A stretch of 64,000 nucleotides of DNA from Granulosicoccus sp963833195. Its GTDB lineage: Bacteria > Pseudomonadota > Gammaproteobacteria > Granulosicoccales > Granulosicoccaceae. Every line of letters starts with the position of its first letter. Position 1 is the first letter of the stretch. Positions 1-8,356 of this stretch are shown one piece after another. A program made the translations under genes and the position numbers. The stretch spans positions 2,604,001-2,668,000 of the forward strand of contig CAWHXF010000027.1 in NCBI GenBank assembly GCA_963833195.1, read 5' to 3'. The notes beneath the pieces were generated by a model, which searched no databases, was not told the DNA's origin, and worked only from the letters and a program-made list of their open reading frames with translations.

Positions 1-1811
1 TACACCGCGCAGCTACGCAGCCCACGCGACATCAGGGTCCGATAGGTGTTCTTGATGACGCGGTCGGCCGCCTTGCGTGCACTCTCCGGATCACGCTTGA
101 ACCAGGTCTTGTATCCGCGCACGGAGCGATCCTGAGCGGAGCGTGCGAGCGCATTCGTCACGACGATACCGTCACGTACCAGAAGATCCGCACCGATCAG
201 CACGCCGACGTGCTCGACCTCGAGGCCTTGGCACGTGTGAATGCAGCCGATCTCGTGCACCGAGTTCGGTTGCATGATCCAGAGACTTCCATCGATATCG
301 AGGTTCCAGCGCGCGGCGAAGTCGTGCCGCGGGTAGACAATGTCCTCGACCGCGGCGTCCCTCTTGCCCTTCCAGTCCCAGCAGTAGCCCGCCACCATTC
401 GCGCCTTGTTCCCGGGCAGATTCAGGGACAGGATGCGGTCGCGCAGCGCGTTTGGGGACTCATGAACCACGAACTCGTAGCCGGAGCCGTCCAGGTCGGT
501 GTTCGCCGTAGGCCGGATCCCCAGAACGTCGTCCAGCCAAGCGAGGTAGCCGTCGGAACCGTTGCAGCGGAACTGCGAGGCGAGCGCCATCTCGTGGACT
601 TCGGCATCCAGCACCGCGGCGCAGCGATGAAGCTCCGCCGACTCGCCGATGTCCTTCAGCGTGACGCGCTGATCGTCGTCGACGAAGAACACCGACATTG
701 CGCTCGCGCGCATCGTCTCGATCGCCTGGTTTTCGCCTAGGTTTCCGTACAGTCCCGACTTCTCGTTCAGGCGGTGCGCCTCGTCGACGACGAGCACGTC
801 GAGGGCCTTCGGCGCGACGTCGACGAACCCGCCCGAGCCCTTGAACAGGTTGTCGATCCGCGACTTCGTCATCGAGCCCTTCAGCCTCGCGGCGTATACC
901 GCCCGTGGCGCCGCGTTGCGCGACACGTACTGTGCCACTCTGCTCCGGCGGGTGAACTCGACGAGCAGGTTCACCGCCACGACCGTCTTGCCGGTCCCGG
1001 GACCGCCTCGCACGATCAGCACCCGTCGCTTGCCATCCTCGAGAGCCGACTCGGCGAGCGCCAGCGCGGACTCGTACACGAGCTTCTGGTCGTCCACGAG
1101 ATGGAACGACGGGTTACCCGACATCAGGGCGACCAGCTCGTCGGCGAGGCACTTCGACGGACGCAGCCGACCGCCGTCGATCCGGTACATCAGCTTCGTC
1201 CGGTCGCCTCGACGCACGTGCTTGCTCAGGAAGGCGGCCAGCTTTTCCGCGTCCTGCTTGAGGAACGCCGGTGCACGTGCCAGATGCTCCGCGTACACGG
1301 GGTCGTTGATCGCGCCTCCGTCGGTGCAGTTGTGCAGGTACGCGCACGGCGCGAGCCGCACGTCGCCGTCCTGCACGGCGGCGTTGTAGTCCTGAATGAG
1401 AGCTGCGTAGGTCCAGGCTTGGTAGGACGGATGCGTGGTCTCCCGTACTCCCCCGCCCAATTGCGTCCTCACGATCGCATCCTTGTCGGTGCGCTCGACT
1501 TCGGACCACTGCTTGAGCTCGACGATAACCGCGGTGTCCCGGCCCTCCTCGTCAGCACCGGTCAGGATGAAGTCCACCCGCTTTGCCGTCAGCGGAACGC
1601 GGTACTCGATCGCCACTCGGGCATCCCCTGGCGTACCCGCGAGCTCGAGAGCACCTCCCATGAACTGCATCGAGTTCTGCCAGGACGAGATCTCGCTCTG
1701 GCTGGTGCGCGTCCCCAACCGATGCACGAACGCGGATTCAATGGCGTCCGCGATCCGATTCGTAAGCACATCCCGTGCGAAGGCGTCCCGGGTCGCCTCG
1801 TAGACGATCAT
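1..1811 (-). CDS. DUF2075 nuclease-helicase protein, 3' end outside window
   Basis: About 603 residues are visible; the gene runs off the left edge. The N-terminal part has a PD-(D/E)xK nuclease-like pattern: D80 in RVDFILTG, then E98 and K100 in VIVELKQW. A P-loop ATPase follows, with Walker A GGPGTGKT (about 269-276) and Walker B VLVVDEAHR (about 339-347). Near the left edge the text GCIHTCQGLEVEHVGV and NTYRTLMSRG matches the end of the DUF2075 helicase domain as I know it, so probably only a few tens of residues are missing. The ATG at 1811 overlaps the TGA of the upstream hsdM remnant (ATGA), which suggests translational coupling. DUF2075 proteins are common in restriction and other defence neighbourhoods. 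The role in DNA or RNA processing during defence is inference; the family call is firm. Confidence 0.85.
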   Translation of the reverse strand, partial: MIVYEATRDAFARDVLTNRIADAIESAFVHRLGTRTSQSEISSWQNSMQFMGGALELAGTPGDARVAIEYRVPLTAKRVDFILTGADEEGRDTAVIVELKQWSEVERTDKDAIVRTQLGGGVRETTHPSYQAWTYAALIQDYNAAVQDGDVRLAPCAYLHNCTDGGAINDPVYAEHLARAPAFLKQDAEKLAAFLSKHVRRGDRTKLMYRIDGGRLRPSKCLADELVALMSGNPSFHLVDDQKLVYESALALAESALEDGKRRVLIVRGGPGTGKTVVAVNLLVEFTRRSRVAQYVSRNAAPRAVYAARLKGSMTKSRIDNLFKGSGGFVDVAPKALDVLVVDEAHRLNEKSGLYGNLGENQAIETMRASAMSVFFVDDDQRVTLKDIGESAELHRCAAVLDAEVHEMALASQFRCNGSDGYLAWLDDVLGIRPTANTDLDGSGYEFVVHESPNALRDRILSLNLPGNKARMVAGYCWDWKGKRDAAVEDIVYPRHDFAARWNLDIDGSLWIMQPNSVHEIGCIHTCQGLEVEHVGVLIGADLLVRDGIVVTNALARSAQDRSVRGYKTWFKRDPESARKAADRVIKNTYRTLMSRGLRSCAV

Positions 1812-2623
1812 CGAGGGCAGGCTCGTGGCGCCATGAGCGGGAAGCGCACCGCGCCGATTCCGAGGCGGGCGGTTGTGGCCACCGCGATCGCGTGCGTCTG
1901 CGCGTTCAGCTCCTGGCCGAACGGCACCACGCGCGCCTCGGGGTTCCACTCGGCGATCTGCTCCATGCCCGAGGACAGGAAGCCGCCCGTGCCGCACGCC
2001 GGGTCGTAGACGGTGCGGATCACGCCGTCGCCGCGCAGCGCGTCGCTGTCGGGCGCGAACACGAGCGTGGTGGCCAGCCGCACCACGTCGCGCGGCGTGA
2101 AGTACTCCCCGGCCGTGTCGTTCGCGCTCTCGGCGAAGCGGCGAATCAGGTGCTCGAACGCGAGGCCCATCTCATGGTTCGACACCCGCTCGGGGTGCAG
2201 GTCGACGCCGGCGAAGTAGCTCGCGACCTTGAACAGCAGCTTGTCCTCCTCCAGCCGGTCGATCTTGTTGGTGAACTCGAACTGCTCGAAGATCCGGTGC
2301 ACGTTCGGGCTGAACCTGTCGAGGTAGTCGAGCAGGTTCGAGCGCGTGTCGGCGAGACCCAGGGAGCCGAGCGAGTAGCTCGACGTGTTGTAGAAGTCGA
2401 CGCTGCTGGCGCGCGTCAGCAGCGGGAACGGGTCGTAGCCCTTGCCCTCGATCTCCTTCGCGCGCTTGGCCACCGCGTCGCGCGTCGGCTCCAGCACGCA
2501 TTCGAGCCGGCGCAGCACCGTGAACGGCAGGATCACGAGCCCGTACTCGGACTGCTTGAAGTCGCCGCGCAGGAGCTCTGCGACCTGCCAGATGTCGTTG
2601 GCTAGGTTCTTCTGGTCCACCAT
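1808..2623 (-). pseudogene. hsdM: Truncated type I restriction-modification methyltransferase (HsdM) remnant
   Basis: The 271-residue frame starts like a normal HsdM: the helical N-terminal domain (about 1-150, DIWQVAELLRGDFKQSEYG), then GEYFTPRDVV (172-181), the AdoMet motif I DPACGTGG (207-214), and FGQELN (235-240). After about residue 249 it becomes a short unrelated tail and stops. Full HsdM proteins are usually 500 residues or more and carry the catalytic NPP(Y/F) motif, which is absent here. No hsdS or hsdR is visible. It cannot be an active methyltransferase. The stop overlaps the start of the DUF2075 gene, so the stub might still be translated to couple that gene; the alternative is simple deletion decay. 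Confidence 0.8.
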
Positions 2624-2678
2624 CGTGTGGGTCGTCGGTCTCGTGGGGTTGTCGTGCGGCGGAGCGTCGAGCGCCCGG

Positions 2679-3314
2679 TCACGGCGCCTCGTAGGTGTCG
2701 TCGTAGATCTCGGACAGGCGCCGGCTTTCGTACGACCAGTACGGCGACGGCTGGACGGCGTAGTCCTTGCCGAGCAGGCGCTGCGTCAGGGCCGTCAGCG
2801 AGCATTCCTCGCCATCGTGCGAGACGTGCCGTGGTCCGGTCACCTCGCAGGTGACATCGCCCTGCGCGAACTCGAGCGTAGACCCGACCGGGATGCCCAT
2901 GTCCTCGAAGTTCATGCGCGGACGCCGTTCCTTCAGTCGATTGGCGCCTTTGCGCGAGTCCGCGTCCACCTCGTCGGCCTCGGCGCGCAGCTCCGGGGTC
3001 ACGTCCTCCGAGACCATGAGCTCCAACAGCGCGATCGCCTGTGCCGGATCGATCTGGAAGAACTCCCGCTTCGGGTTGATGCGGTACGGGCCGAACGCGA
3101 GATGGAACGCCCGCTCCACCCGGGTCTCGTCGGCGACCCGGCCCGCGAAGGCGCACTCGAACGGCACGGGCACGCCGGTCGAGTAGAGCTCCGCAAGGCG
3201 TACGTCGATCGAGCCGCGCGTCGTGCGGCCGATCTTGACGATGCCGGGCATGGCAGGGTTCGTGAGGACGTACACGATGCCGGTCGGGGCGTTGGCAGTA
3301 TCGAGCGCGTCCAT
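2679..3314 (-). CDS. GIY-YIG nuclease-like protein with RAMA-like C-terminus
   Basis: 211 residues. The N-terminus has the GIY-YIG core in its T5orf172/MUG113 variant: GIVYVLTNP (12-20), KIGRTTR (27-33), and a downstream helix with a candidate catalytic glutamate in RVERAFHLAF. A charged linker (about 105-130) leads to a C-terminal module, NFEDMGIPVGSTLEF followed by SLTALTQRLLG and PYWSYESRRLSEIYDD. This resembles the small beta-rich RAMA domain often attached to restriction or methylation proteins. It lies 55 bp upstream of the hsdM remnant on the same strand, so it is probably part of the same defence locus. DNA cleavage activity is inferred from the fold; the target is unknown. Confidence 0.78.
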   Translation of the reverse strand: MDALDTANAPTGIVYVLTNPAMPGIVKIGRTTRGSIDVRLAELYSTGVPVPFECAFAGRVADETRVERAFHLAFGPYRINPKREFFQIDPAQAIALLELMVSEDVTPELRAEADEVDADSRKGANRLKERRPRMNFEDMGIPVGSTLEFAQGDVTCEVTGPRHVSHDGEECSLTALTQRLLGKDYAVQPSPYWSYESRRLSEIYDDTYEAP

Positions 3315-3685
3315 GAATGTCGGGCGGGAGCGAGCCGCGGCAAGTGTGATCGGGGTCAGCTTTTGACTCTACACGTGTTGAGTGAGGCGGCGGCACGCTA
3401 TTGGGCAGCGTGGTTGCGGTGCGTCGGCACGACGCGCCCGGCAAATCGTTACTCGTAAGCCGACGGCACTGGGTCACGTCTCCGCAAAGTCCTGGCCTGA
3501 GATCCACAGCACCACGAGTTCGCCTTGCAGCCGCCGGCACGCAGGTCCGGAACCCCAAGGCAGGCTTCGACCATGGCGTCGCAGGCTCGCGGGCATACAG
3601 CTCACGGCCGAGGCGACACACGACGCTTCGGTCTCTCGAACGGCACCTTCACCGCCGATAGACTAACGCCACCTAACGTTTTCAC
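3315..3685. other. Gene-free stretch between the defence locus and the toxin-antitoxin pair
   Basis: About 370 bp separate two divergently transcribed units. Short open frames on the plus strand (about 3382-3666) have the arginine-rich, repeat-poor composition of chance reading in GC-rich DNA and no recognisable domain. The only structured elements I see are the inverted repeat at 3366-3383 and the one at 3674-3694. No convincing sigma-70 promoter was found. Confidence 0.5.
3366..3383. promoter_or_regulatory. Near-perfect 18-bp inverted repeat, possible operator
   Basis: The text actctacacgtgttgagt is a palindrome with one mismatched pair around a perfect acacgtgt core. It lies about 52 bp upstream of the GIY-YIG start, where a regulator of the minus-strand locus could bind. 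That role is inference only. Confidence 0.35.
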
Positions 3686-3694
3686 ATGACGTTA
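3674..3694. promoter_or_regulatory. Inverted repeat over the antitoxin start codon
   Basis: The arms taacgt (3674-3679) and acgtta (3689-3694) are perfect complements around a 9-bp centre that contains the ATG at 3686. Toxin-antitoxin operons are commonly repressed by their own antitoxin at such sites, so this is a candidate autoregulatory operator. The arms are short and chance is possible. Confidence 0.35.
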
Positions 3695-4294
3695 CCCGTG
3701 ATCAACCGCCGCGACGTGACCGTCCTCGAGAACGCCGGCATCTCCGACATCGGCGCACTCGTTGCCATCGCGGCCGAGTTCGTCCGGCGCTGCCCCGTTC
3801 GGGAACCGTCCGAATCGACTGTTCCGCTCTCCGCCTCGGAGCAGGAGTCCCTGCGCTCCCTGGGTGCTCGTGGGCTGGATGCCGACGACGACACCGTGGC
3901 ACGTGCGGAGCGGTCGAACCTCATGACGCTGACCGCCGAGTACGCGCAGCTCGTGGCGAGCGCCGACTCAGCGACGCAGGTCGCCGAGCGCCTCGGTGTC
4001 AAGGCCAGCCGTGTGCGGCAGCGCGTGGGCGATCGGTCGCTGTACTCCATCGAGACGGCGGGGGGACGAGTCTTCCCGCGCTTCCAGTTCGCGGGCCCCC
4101 GCACGCTACCCGGCCTCGAGCGAGTGCTTCGCGCGTTCGATCCCGATGCTCATCCCGTTGCCGTCGCGCGCTTCTTCCTGAGCCGAACCAGCGATCTCGA
4201 GTCCGAGGTCGTCGATGGCGAGGTCTCCCCACGAGACTGGCTGTTGGCCGGACTGCCGGTGGAGCCTGTCGTGGAGCTGGCCGCCGCGCCATAG
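3686..4294 (+). CDS. ParS/MbcA-like antitoxin of a RES toxin pair
   Basis: 202 residues. A helix-turn-helix-like segment (about 93-115, ATQVAERLGVKASRVRQRVG) is followed by a C-terminal region ending GEVSPRDWLLAGLPVEPVVEL, which has the shape of the toxin-binding end of ParS/MbcA/Xre antitoxins (small residue, SP, WL, then a terminal helix). Such antitoxins bind the RES toxin and repress the operon. The first 90 residues are helical and unassigned. The stop codon is directly followed by the start of the RES gene, which supports a two-gene operon. The call rests on the partner gene and the C-terminal pattern; exact subfamily uncertain. Confidence 0.72.
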   Translation: MTLPVINRRDVTVLENAGISDIGALVAIAAEFVRRCPVREPSESTVPLSASEQESLRSLGARGLDADDDTVARAERSNLMTLTAEYAQLVASADSATQVAERLGVKASRVRQRVGDRSLYSIETAGGRVFPRFQFAGPRTLPGLERVLRAFDPDAHPVAVARFFLSRTSDLESEVVDGEVSPRDWLLAGLPVEPVVELAAAP

Positions 4295-4966
4295 GTGGCG
4301 AAGTTCCCCGAACCGCCCGGCGTCGGGGCGCTGGCCGGCCTCGAGCCGGTCACGATCGCCCTCGCGGCAGGTACCCGCCTGAGCCGGATCTACTTCATGG
4401 GCGGTCGGCACCCCGGCACCTGGAACGGATTCCGCCACTTCGGGCCTGTGGCGAGCCGCCGGGATCATCACCTGCCGGACGAAGCCGGCCGGAGCGTCGT
4501 GCAGGAACGCGGAGTGCTGTACGCGGCGATCGGGCCGGACGCGGTGCCGACCTGTCTCGCCGAGGTGTTCCAGCAACGCCGGACGGTGGATCTTCGGACC
4601 AGCCGACCGGCACTCGTCGCGTTCGAGCTCGGCGCTCCGTTGACCCTGCTCGACCTGACGGGACCGTTCGCCACGCGGCTCGGCGCGTCGGCGGCGATTC
4701 ACTCCGGACCGCGGCCGAAGGCCCGGCGGTGGTCGCAAGCGCTGTACGCCGCCTTCCCCGACGCGCACGGGATCCTCTACTGCTCGTCGATGAACGGCAA
4801 CGCACCCTCCGTGGCACTGTTCGAGCGCGCGGCCGAAGCGCTGCCCGCCGCGCCGCACGTTCATCGGTTGCTCGACGATCCGGCGTTGAGACGAATCGTT
4901 CACGTCGCGGCCTACGAGTGCGGCTACCAGGTGGTCGGCGAGGCCCTCGGCGCGCGGCGCGGTTGA
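4295..4966 (+). CDS. RES-domain toxin, NAD-degrading type
   Basis: 223 residues with a GTG start that immediately follows the antitoxin stop (TAG then GTG, no gap). RES-domain features are visible: an arginine in RLSRIYF (about residue 29), GVLYAAIGPD followed by CLAEVFQQRR with the conserved glutamate, and a C-terminal GILYCSSMNGN segment with serines in the position expected for the R-E-S triad. Members such as MbcT and ParT attack NAD+ or transfer ADP-ribose and stop growth unless held by the antitoxin. The frame is full length and undamaged, so the pair looks functional. Confidence 0.82.
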   Translation: MAKFPEPPGVGALAGLEPVTIALAAGTRLSRIYFMGGRHPGTWNGFRHFGPVASRRDHHLPDEAGRSVVQERGVLYAAIGPDAVPTCLAEVFQQRRTVDLRTSRPALVAFELGAPLTLLDLTGPFATRLGASAAIHSGPRPKARRWSQALYAAFPDAHGILYCSSMNGNAPSVALFERAAEALPAAPHVHRLLDDPALRRIVHVAAYECGYQVVGEALGARRG

Positions 4967-5010
4967 GTCGCGGGTGCAATGCTGACGTCGCACGGCGCGC
5001 GGGTCGATGG

Positions 5011-5058
5011 CGGTCGGGAGTCGCGCCTTGCGGTCGGGAGTCGCGCCTTCCGGTCGGG
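5011..5058. repeat. 20-bp direct tandem repeat, 2.4 copies
   Basis: The unit cggtcgggagtcgcgccttg occurs at 5011-5030 and again at 5031-5050 with one change at its last base, and the first eight bases recur at 5051-5058. It lies in the roughly 217-bp gap between the RES gene and the mscS-like pseudogene. No function is suggested by the sequence. Confidence 0.8.
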
Positions 5059-5183
5059 CGCGTGCATACGCGAATATACGAATGGCACTGCGTCACGCGT
5101 TTTCGCTGGCCTCGGGCCCCGACGCACGCGGTCGGACGACGCGTTCCACCGCCCTCGTGGTGGCTTGGCCGTGGCGGCGCGCT

Positions 5184-6984
5184 CTACCCGTTGGCAGCAA
5201 CGAACCGCCCCACCCCCACATCGTTCGACGCCACCGCCCCGAGATCCACGTCCACCACGCCGGTCGCCCGCAGCGGCACCGCGTCGCCAACCCCCTCCGG
5301 CGCACCTGTCCCGGCTTGATGCACCGTCAACTGCGCGAACGGAATCGACCACCCCTCGCGCTCGCAGGTCACCACGCACCCGCGCTGGATGAGCCGCCGC
5401 ACGCGCCCGAACGAGGCTGCCGTGCTCGCATCCATCGTGACGTAGACCAGGAAGTCCAGCGAGGACGACGCCGCGGACGAGAACTCCACGAGGATGTCGC
5501 GCACGCGCTCGCCGAGGCCTGCGCCGGCGAGCGCCGCGCGGATGCCCTCGTGCAAGCGCTCCGCCGCGTCGTGCGCAACGACCGACTGCTGCGCGTAATC
5601 CAGCCCGAAGGTCGCGTGCACGCCGTAGCTCTCGCCGCGCGAGAGGTTCTGCAGCCGCGCCGCGAGGAACTCGCTCGTGGGCACGCTGAAGGATTGTCCG
5701 CCGCCGGTGCGCAGCGTGACCAGCTCGATGCTCTGCTCGACGATCTCGGTAGCCACGTCCTCGTAGAGCACGAAGTCCCCGCGCGAGCTCGGGAACCAGC
5801 TCTCGTGACCGGCCGGGCGCGAGGTCAACGCGTCGAGCTCGGCGAGCGGCACGCGCAGCACGCCGTGCAGCTCGGGGTTTCTCAGCACGCTGAACACGTT
5901 GACGGATTCGACGCGGAACGGCAGGCCGCGGCACCACACGCGCTCGCCCTCGCGCACCGGTCCCATGTTCAGCAGCAACCGCGCCTCGCCGACGAAGCGC
6001 GGCAGCAGGTGGCGCGTGCCGAGCGCGAGCCCGATCGACAGCAGCACCAGCACGCCGATCAGCAGCACGTCCCCGCGGTGGTAGAACACCGTGAACACGG
6101 CGAGCAGCATGCACAGGCCGGTCAACGCCCCGACGCTGTACTCCACGAGCCGGTAGCGCGTGCGGTTCGACGGATCCTGCTTGCCCGGCAGGCAACGCCG
6201 TGCCAGCGCCGGCAAGGCCCGCATGATCCTGCGCACCACCAGCGCGGCGCCGACCGCGAGCAGCAGGGTCAGCCCGCGCCCGCCGGCGAAGTCGGTGAGC
6301 GCCGCGAGCGCGCCGGCGCCGAAGGAGCGTTCGCCGCGCAGCGCGGCGGCGCGGGTGCGCGCGGCGTCCAGCGCCACGATCGCTTCCTCGCGCCGCTTGG
6401 TCCAGCGCACCGTCGCGCGCTCGAGCGAGTCCCTCACGCCCAGCGTCCTGCACCGCTTCGAGCGTCGGCGCGAGGGCGGCCAGGGCGCGATCGGAGCGCT
6501 CGATCTTGCGCGCCAGACCGTTCACCGTCGCGGCGATCTCGTTGAGCTGACGCGGTTTCGCCGTCAGGTCCTTGAGCGCGTCGAGCACCGGTTCGGCGAT
6601 CAGCGCCATGTCGTCGCGCCAGTCCGCGTCCGCCCCGTCGCCCTCCTCGGCGGTCTTGTCGGGCTCCACGCCGGTGGCGATGCCGTCGAACGTGGCCTTG
6701 AGCTCGTCGATCCGGGTGCCGAGTGCCGCGGCCTGCTCGCGCAGCTCCGCGACCTCGTCCACGTCCTTGCCCGCGGCCTCGGCGGCGGCGTTGATGGCGC
6801 GGCGCTCGTCGATGCGCTCGTCGATCGAGCGTTGCAGCTTCTCGAGGCGTTCGAGTCGCTGCTCCAGCGGCGCGTCGGCGCGCGCCTGGGAGACCGGCAG
6901 GACGACCAGCACCGCGAGCGCGCAGACCAGCAGCGCGGGCAGCATGGACAAGCGACTCGGGCGTCGCGACGATCGTTGGGGCAC
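5184..6984 (-). pseudogene. MscS-like mechanosensitive channel, interrupted by a frameshift
   Basis: Two frames together make one protein of about 599 residues. The first (GTG at 6984; an ATG at 6945 is possible) has a signal peptide, LPALLVCALAVLVVLPVSQA, then a long coiled-coil rich in E, R and A up to about 6440. The second frame takes over at about 6437 with two to four membrane helices (for example LTLLLAVGAALVV and LLIGVLVLLSIGLAL) and the MscS beta-domain text MGPVREGERVWCRGLPFRVE, followed by a soluble alpha/beta tail ending at 5184. The span is 3 x 600 + 1 bases, so one extra base explains the break. It could be a true mutation, an assembly error, or, less likely, programmed frameshifting. 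If intact, it would be an inner-membrane channel with a periplasmic coiled coil. Confidence 0.72.
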
Positions 6985-7172
6985 GGCGGCGGGCGCTTCG
7001 GTGGAGGGCTGGCGAGTGCTTTGGTATCGACGCCGCGCACGCCGGTCCGCAGGGTACGTCGGCCGTCTCTCGGCACCGCAACGTCAGGACTTGATGCAGA
7101 TCTCTCGATCGGGGTCAGGGCCTCCACCTCCACGCGAGCCGGCCGAGCATCGCCCGCTGGCGGACCACGGGC

Positions 7173-7885
7173 GTGCGGGCCCGCTCACCATACCCGTGCC
7201 GCGCGAGCACGAGCGTGCAAGGATCCGGACTGGTCTCCGAGAGTCCTTCCGCGGTACGCGCCTTCCTCCGCCCGCCCCGGCTTCGACGAGGACGGGTCCG
7301 AGCCCGCCTTTCACGCCTGGCCCTGGCCGCCACGGCGTCGCTGGGCACCGTCCACGCCGCGCCGTAACCATCCGCCGTCGATCTCGACGTGCCGCGGCCG
7401 GGGCTCGTCGGGACGCTCGAGCTCACCCTCGAGGGGCGAAGCGTCGACACTGCCGACCGGTGCATCCTGGAGGACCTCGACGGCGACGGGCGCAGCGATC
7501 GCTTCATCGCCTTCGACGACTTCGAACCGGAGGGAGCGACCTTCGAGCGCGAGCGCTGCGGCACGCTCTACCTGTTGCCCTCGTCGCTCGTCTCCGGCGA
7601 CGCGTTGAGCGACGCGGACCTCGAGCGGGGCGTGCGCTACGCGGGCTTCGAGAAATTCGAGCGCGACCCGGACGACCGCCGGTCGGCATCGGGAGCAGTC
7701 TCGCCACCATCGGCGACGTCGACGGCGATGGCTTCGCCGACGTCGCGACCGATTCGTTCGTCGTGTACGGCGCCGCCGACGGCCTGCCCCTCGCGCGCGA
7801 CGGAGCGAGCGTACCGGCCGGGCGCCGGACGCCCCTGATCGGTGGGCTGCCGTTTCGATGCCGAGGGTCGGCAGCGACACGGGTC
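7173..7885 (+). pseudogene. FG-GAP repeat secreted protein pseudogene
   Basis: A signal-peptide-like segment (LSRLALAATASLGTVHAAP, ending about 7364) is followed in the same frame by a TAA stop at 7365-7367. Beyond it the frame continues with FG-GAP-type text, ILEDLDGDGRSDRFIAFDD. Near 7676 the reading frame shifts and a second repeat appears, SLATIGDVDGDGFADVATDS, with calcium-loop D-x-D-G-D-G patterns. The gene then breaks off at about 7845-7885 against a truncated Uma2 gene on the other strand. One nonsense mutation, one frameshift and a 3' truncation make this a clear pseudogene. The parent would have been an extracellular beta-propeller protein. The 5' limit is uncertain. Confidence 0.65.
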
Positions 7886-8238
7886 GAGCTCTTCGCGACT
7901 TCGATGGCGAGCAGGGTATCGGAGGGACGTGGGAGAGCGTCGGCGTAGAAATCCGCACGCGGTGAGAGCAGGCAGAGATCCGGCACGGGCTCGGATCGGT
8001 TCGACAGGATGACCGAGCTCTGGCCCCACAGGATCGCCTGGCCATCGACGAGAGGCACGAGCAGATGGGTGAGGCGCGCGACCGCACTGCCGTGGTCCGG
8101 GCCAATGGGCGCCATGGTGATGATCTCTCCTTCGATCAGCTCGACCCGCTCCTCGGGTCCGAAGATGCCCGCCTCCGCCATGCGGTGGTACTCGTCCACG
8201 TTCAGCAGACGAGGGGCGGGCTGAAACTGTGCGTTCAT
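7876..8238 (-). pseudogene. Uma2 family (PD-(D/E)xK-like) protein, 3' truncated
   Basis: From the ATG at 8238, about 121 residues match the Uma2/DUF820 family: LLNVDEYHRMAEAGIF, RVELIEGEIITMAPIG (about 31-46), then PDLCLL (86-91) and LLAIEVAKSSTR (109-120). The latter two hold the acidic residues of the nuclease-like core. The usual C-terminal strand and helix (LPLYAR..VWIVD in relatives) are missing; the frame runs on into unrelated sequence that belongs to the opposite-strand FG-GAP pseudogene. The end given is where family similarity stops. It is probably non-functional. A complete homologous-family gene lies at 62433-62996. Confidence 0.75.
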
Positions 8239-8356
8239 CGCGAAGCTCCGGTCTCGCGCGGGCAATGAACGTCACGTTACCGCATCCGACGTCCGGACTG
8301 GATCGGGTTCGACCGCACCACTGGCGATTCCCACAGCCCCTTCCGTCAAGGGCCGG

